Assembly (NCBI GenBank): GCA_964631125.1
Contig: CAZVYN010000001.1
Location: forward strand, 57,983-121,982
Source: CAZVYN01 sp964631125
Lineage (GTDB): Bacteria; Eisenbacteria; RBG-16-71-46; CAIMUX01
Length of the DNA: 64,000 bases
Direction of reading: 5' to 3'
Shown here: piece after piece, positions 61,830 to 64,000 of the stretch
Layout: every line of letters begins with the position of its first letter
Numbering within the stretch: position 1 is the stretch's first letter
Translations under genes and position numbers: made by a program
The notes under the pieces: generated by a model
The model's input: only the letters and a program-made list of their open reading frames with translations
The model's database searches: none
Told to the model about the DNA's origin: nothing

Positions 61830-62962
61830 AACATCCCGCGGATCTTGTCGAAGAGGCCGACGCGGCCGATGTCGTTGAAGATGACCACGACCATCAGCAT
61901 GAGCATCAGCACCATGCCCACTTGCTGGATGCCGAGCTTCACGCGCGTCGAGATCGGGCGGCGCGTGATCCCCTCCCAGAGGACCAAGACCAGGTGTCCG
62001 CCGTCGAGCACCGGGATCGGGAGGATGTTGAGGAAGCCGATATTGATGCTGATGAAAGCGACGAAGAGAATCAGCGACGTGAACCCGCCGCGCGCGCTGT
62101 CGCCCGACCACTTCGCGATCGCGATCGGACCGCCCAGGTCCTTGACCGTAGCCTGACCGGTGAAGAGCATCCGGATGGTGTCGATGCCGAGCTGGATGTT
62201 GCGGCCGGTCAGCGTCACACCCGCAACGACCGCTGCTCCCGGCCCGACCGGGCGGAAGGTGGCTCGTGGCGAGATGCCGATCAGGCCGACTTCCTTGATC
62301 TCCCCTGCGACCAGCGTCTTGTCGCGCTTGGGGATGAGGCTCGCCGTCATCCCCAGCGGCTCGGCGCCCTCCGGCGCGCCCTCCGGCAGACGCAGCCAGG
62401 TGAGTTGGATTTCCTGCTCGGGGTGCGAATGGATGTGGGCGACCAACCCCTGCCAATCCGTCACCGTGACGCCGTCGACCGAGATGATGCGATCTCCAGG
62501 CTTCAATCCGGCCGCCTCGGCCGGCATGCCGGCGCTGACTGCTTCGACGATCGCGTCCTTCACCTCGGGCACGCCCTCGACCATCGTGACGCCGGTGAAG
62601 ATGACGATCGCCAGGATGAAGTTCATGATCACGCCGGCGGTGATGACCAAGACCTTCTGCCAGGTCTTCTTCGACATGAACTCATCCGGAGCGCCGGTGA
62701 TCTTCTCCGGGTTGTCCATGCTCTCGTCGATCATCCCGGCCATCTTCACGTAGCCCCCGAGAGGGATCCACGAAAGGCAGTAGTCGGTGTCGCCGATGCG
62801 CTTGCCGATCATCCGCGGCGGATAGCCGATCGAGAACTGCTCGACTCGGATGCCGACCGCCTTGGCGGCGAGGAAGTGACCCAACTCGTGCACCACGACC
62901 ACCAGGCCGAGGACGAAGAGGAAGGCGGGCAGCGTGGTCGTGAAGAAATCCAAGAAATTCAT
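61826..62962 (-). CDS. rseP: RIP metalloprotease RseP (site-2 protease)
   Basis: About 378 residues from the ATG at 62962 (an in-frame ATG at 62971 is possible). Intramembrane zinc site VVVVHELGHFLAAKA near the N-terminus, SIPLGGYVKM-type segment (SWIPLGGYVKMAGM), one PDZ domain (AGLKPGDRIISVDGVTV), and the C-terminal LNILPIPVLDGGHLV with the second zinc-ligand Asp. It cleaves membrane anti-sigma factors or leftover signal peptides. Length and single PDZ domain are like many non-enterobacterial RseP proteins. No dxr or bamA lies next to it in this window. Confidence 0.95.
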   Translation of the reverse strand: MNFLDFFTTTLPAFLFVLGLVVVVHELGHFLAAKAVGIRVEQFSIGYPPRMIGKRIGDTDYCLSWIPLGGYVKMAGMIDESMDNPEKITGAPDEFMSKKTWQKVLVITAGVIMNFILAIVIFTGVTMVEGVPEVKDAIVEAVSAGMPAEAAGLKPGDRIISVDGVTVTDWQGLVAHIHSHPEQEIQLTWLRLPEGAPEGAEPLGMTASLIPKRDKTLVAGEIKEVGLIGISPRATFRPVGPGAAVVAGVTLTGRNIQLGIDTIRMLFTGQATVKDLGGPIAIAKWSGDSARGGFTSLILFVAFISINIGFLNILPIPVLDGGHLVLVLWEGITRRPISTRVKLGIQQVGMVLMLMLMVVVIFNDIGRVGLFDKIRGMF

Positions 62963-63043
62963 GGGCGGCATCCTATCACGGGGTGATCGACGGTCCGGCG
63001 GTGCGATCGGGTGTCGAGTCCGAATTCGGAACGGTCGGTACCC

Positions 63044-64000
63044 TCACTCCTCGACACTCGTTCCCGGGGCCAGCGCATTCCCTTCGATCGAAGGCGCCGG
63101 CGACCCGACGGATCCGCCGCGGTCGGGGTCGATCCGCCGCCGCAAGAGTTCCGCCCTCTCACGCAACCCGACGACGATCGGGTCCCCGGATCTCGCGGCG
63201 TCGAGACGAGCGAGTTCCTGCTCCGCTTCGTCGAGCAGGGCCGCGTCGGCCGTTCCCGTGGCGACCAGCGCCTCCCGCGCGGCGCCGAGCAGGGCGAGTA
63301 CGAGACCGGTCTGGGTCTGACGGGCGCCCTCTCCGCGGCGGATCGCCTCGCGGAAGCTCGCGGCCGACTCGAGATACTTTCCCAACCCCAGGCGGACGGC
63401 CCCGAGCGAATGATGGACCCGCAGCTTGCGGTTGAGCTGATTGGCGCGTAGGTAGGCCTGTTCCGCCTTCTCCAGATCGTCGGTCTCCAAGGAGGAGTAG
63501 GCCAACGCCTCCCAGAACGTCGCATCGTTGGGCGAGAGCACGGTCAGACGTCCGAAGAGCCGGGCGGCTTCTCCGAGTTGGACCCGGCGGCGCGCGTCGT
63601 CCCGTTCGTGTTGCGCGTTCACGAGCATCAGCTTGCCCAAGTTCTCCAGACCCCGGACGTAATCCGGATCGCGCTCGAGGGCGGCTCGGAACTCCCGCTC
63701 CGCCTCCGCCATCTTCGCCGTCATCGTGTAGGTCGAACCCAAGAGGACGCGGAAGCGCGGGTTGTTCGGATACGCCTCGACGCAGAACTCGTACATCTGC
63801 TCCGCTCGAGGGAAGTCTCCGGCTTTGCGGTAGTACTTCCCCACCTCTTCGTAGGCGTAGGCGCGCGCGAAGGCAGGGAAATCGCTCGCGATGTCGACGA
63901 AGCGGGCGATCGCACGCTCCTCCCAGTGATTGAGCACCACCCACGCCGAAGTGGAGACCAGCCCGGCGCCGAGAGCGAGAGTGGCGACGACCGGCGCCGG
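63044..64000 (-). CDS. Membrane-anchored TPR protein (5' end outside window)
   Basis: The frame stays open to the window edge. The first visible residues form a membrane helix (PVVATLALGAGLVSTSAWVV), followed by TPR repeats: YAYEEVGKYYRKAGDFPRAE, QMYEFCVEAYPNNPRFRVLL, AEREFRAALERDPDYVRGLE, TFWEALAYSSLETDDLEKAE, AYLRANQLNRKLRVHHSLGA, SAASFREAIRRGE. More membrane helices probably lie upstream, as in the O-antigen-ligase-like or mannosyltransferase-TPR fusions of related bacteria; that is inference. Confidence 0.85.
   Translation of the reverse strand, partial: PAPVVATLALGAGLVSTSAWVVLNHWEERAIARFVDIASDFPAFARAYAYEEVGKYYRKAGDFPRAEQMYEFCVEAYPNNPRFRVLLGSTYTMTAKMAEAEREFRAALERDPDYVRGLENLGKLMLVNAQHERDDARRRVQLGEAARLFGRLTVLSPNDATFWEALAYSSLETDDLEKAEQAYLRANQLNRKLRVHHSLGAVRLGLGKYLESAASFREAIRRGEGARQTQTGLVLALLGAAREALVATGTADAALLDEAEQELARLDAARSGDPIVVGLRERAELLRRRIDPDRGGSVGSPAPSIEGNALAPGTSVEE

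Overview
The window is a high-GC (about two-thirds G+C) chromosomal segment from an uncultured-type, probably Gram-negative bacterium. Three large secreted proteins and one broken one end in a FlgD/type-IX-like C-terminal module (a 'GVYFxR' strand), and there is a gingipain-type C25 peptidase, FG-GAP and NHL repeat exoproteins, a 13E12-type HNH gene and a folP-cdaA pair. This profile fits the FCB-related candidate phyla such as Eisenbacteria, Latescibacteria or Krumholzibacteriota. The placement is inference; no rRNA is present.

Layout. 0-3.7 kb (minus): a partial outer-membrane protein, an FG-GAP exoprotein split at a 12-G tract, and a decayed, 3'-truncated C25 peptidase whose signal peptide ends in an 11-G tract. 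3.9-11.7 kb (plus): a CAU-anticodon tRNA, tilS, an HPRT homologue that has lost its catalytic acids, ftsH, folP, cdaA, then small envelope-stress-type proteins (DUF948-like, YtxH-like, lmo0937-like). 11.6-23 kb: an NlpC/P60-like amidase with a His-rich tail, a GT-C/DUF1223 fusion, a flavin nitroreductase, a 1,386-residue NHL/cohesin-like exoprotein, NAD isocitrate dehydrogenase, a Cys-rich secreted protein and a frameshifted Lgt-like gene. 23.1-26.3 kb: a MalT/BTAD-type STAND regulator. 26.3-34.8 kb (minus): a compact block of tatT-dctP-dctQ-dctM (TRAP transporter with its TatT lipoprotein), DUF72, a small Cys protein, an EamA permease and hrpB.

34.9-38.5 kb: a CDGSH protein followed by a toxin-rich patch (HigBA, an orphan ParE-like toxin, a Fic protein) and a methyltransferase relic. 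38.6-45.3 kb: a sulfur/redox island. On the minus strand are TauE, an MBL-rhodanese persulfide dioxygenase-like protein and two YeeE halves. Divergently on the plus strand are Dps, an ECF sigma factor fused to its own zinc-finger domain, thioredoxin, a 26-residue membrane peptide, DUF302, membrane rhodanese and DUF2892. Together they look like import, oxidation and export of sulfane sulfur or sulfite plus oxidant protection. 45.7-50.8 kb: an HNH gene and a secreted metalloprotease pair. 51-57 kb: infA, a heterodimeric ABC exporter and an M43 metalloprotease. 57.3-61.8 kb: a GldA-GldF-GldG-DUF4340 ABC cassette, meeting rseP and a partial TPR protein on the other strand.

Recurrent themes: perfect inverted repeats are unusually common. 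Several sit across stop codons directly upstream of the next start codon, two share the arm GGTGCAACT and act like bidirectional terminators, and others lie inside genes. Three one-base G-tract indels break otherwise well-conserved genes; they could be assembly errors or genuine phase-variable or decay lesions. Intergenic DNA holds relics of a receiver domain, a methyltransferase and an outer-membrane barrel.
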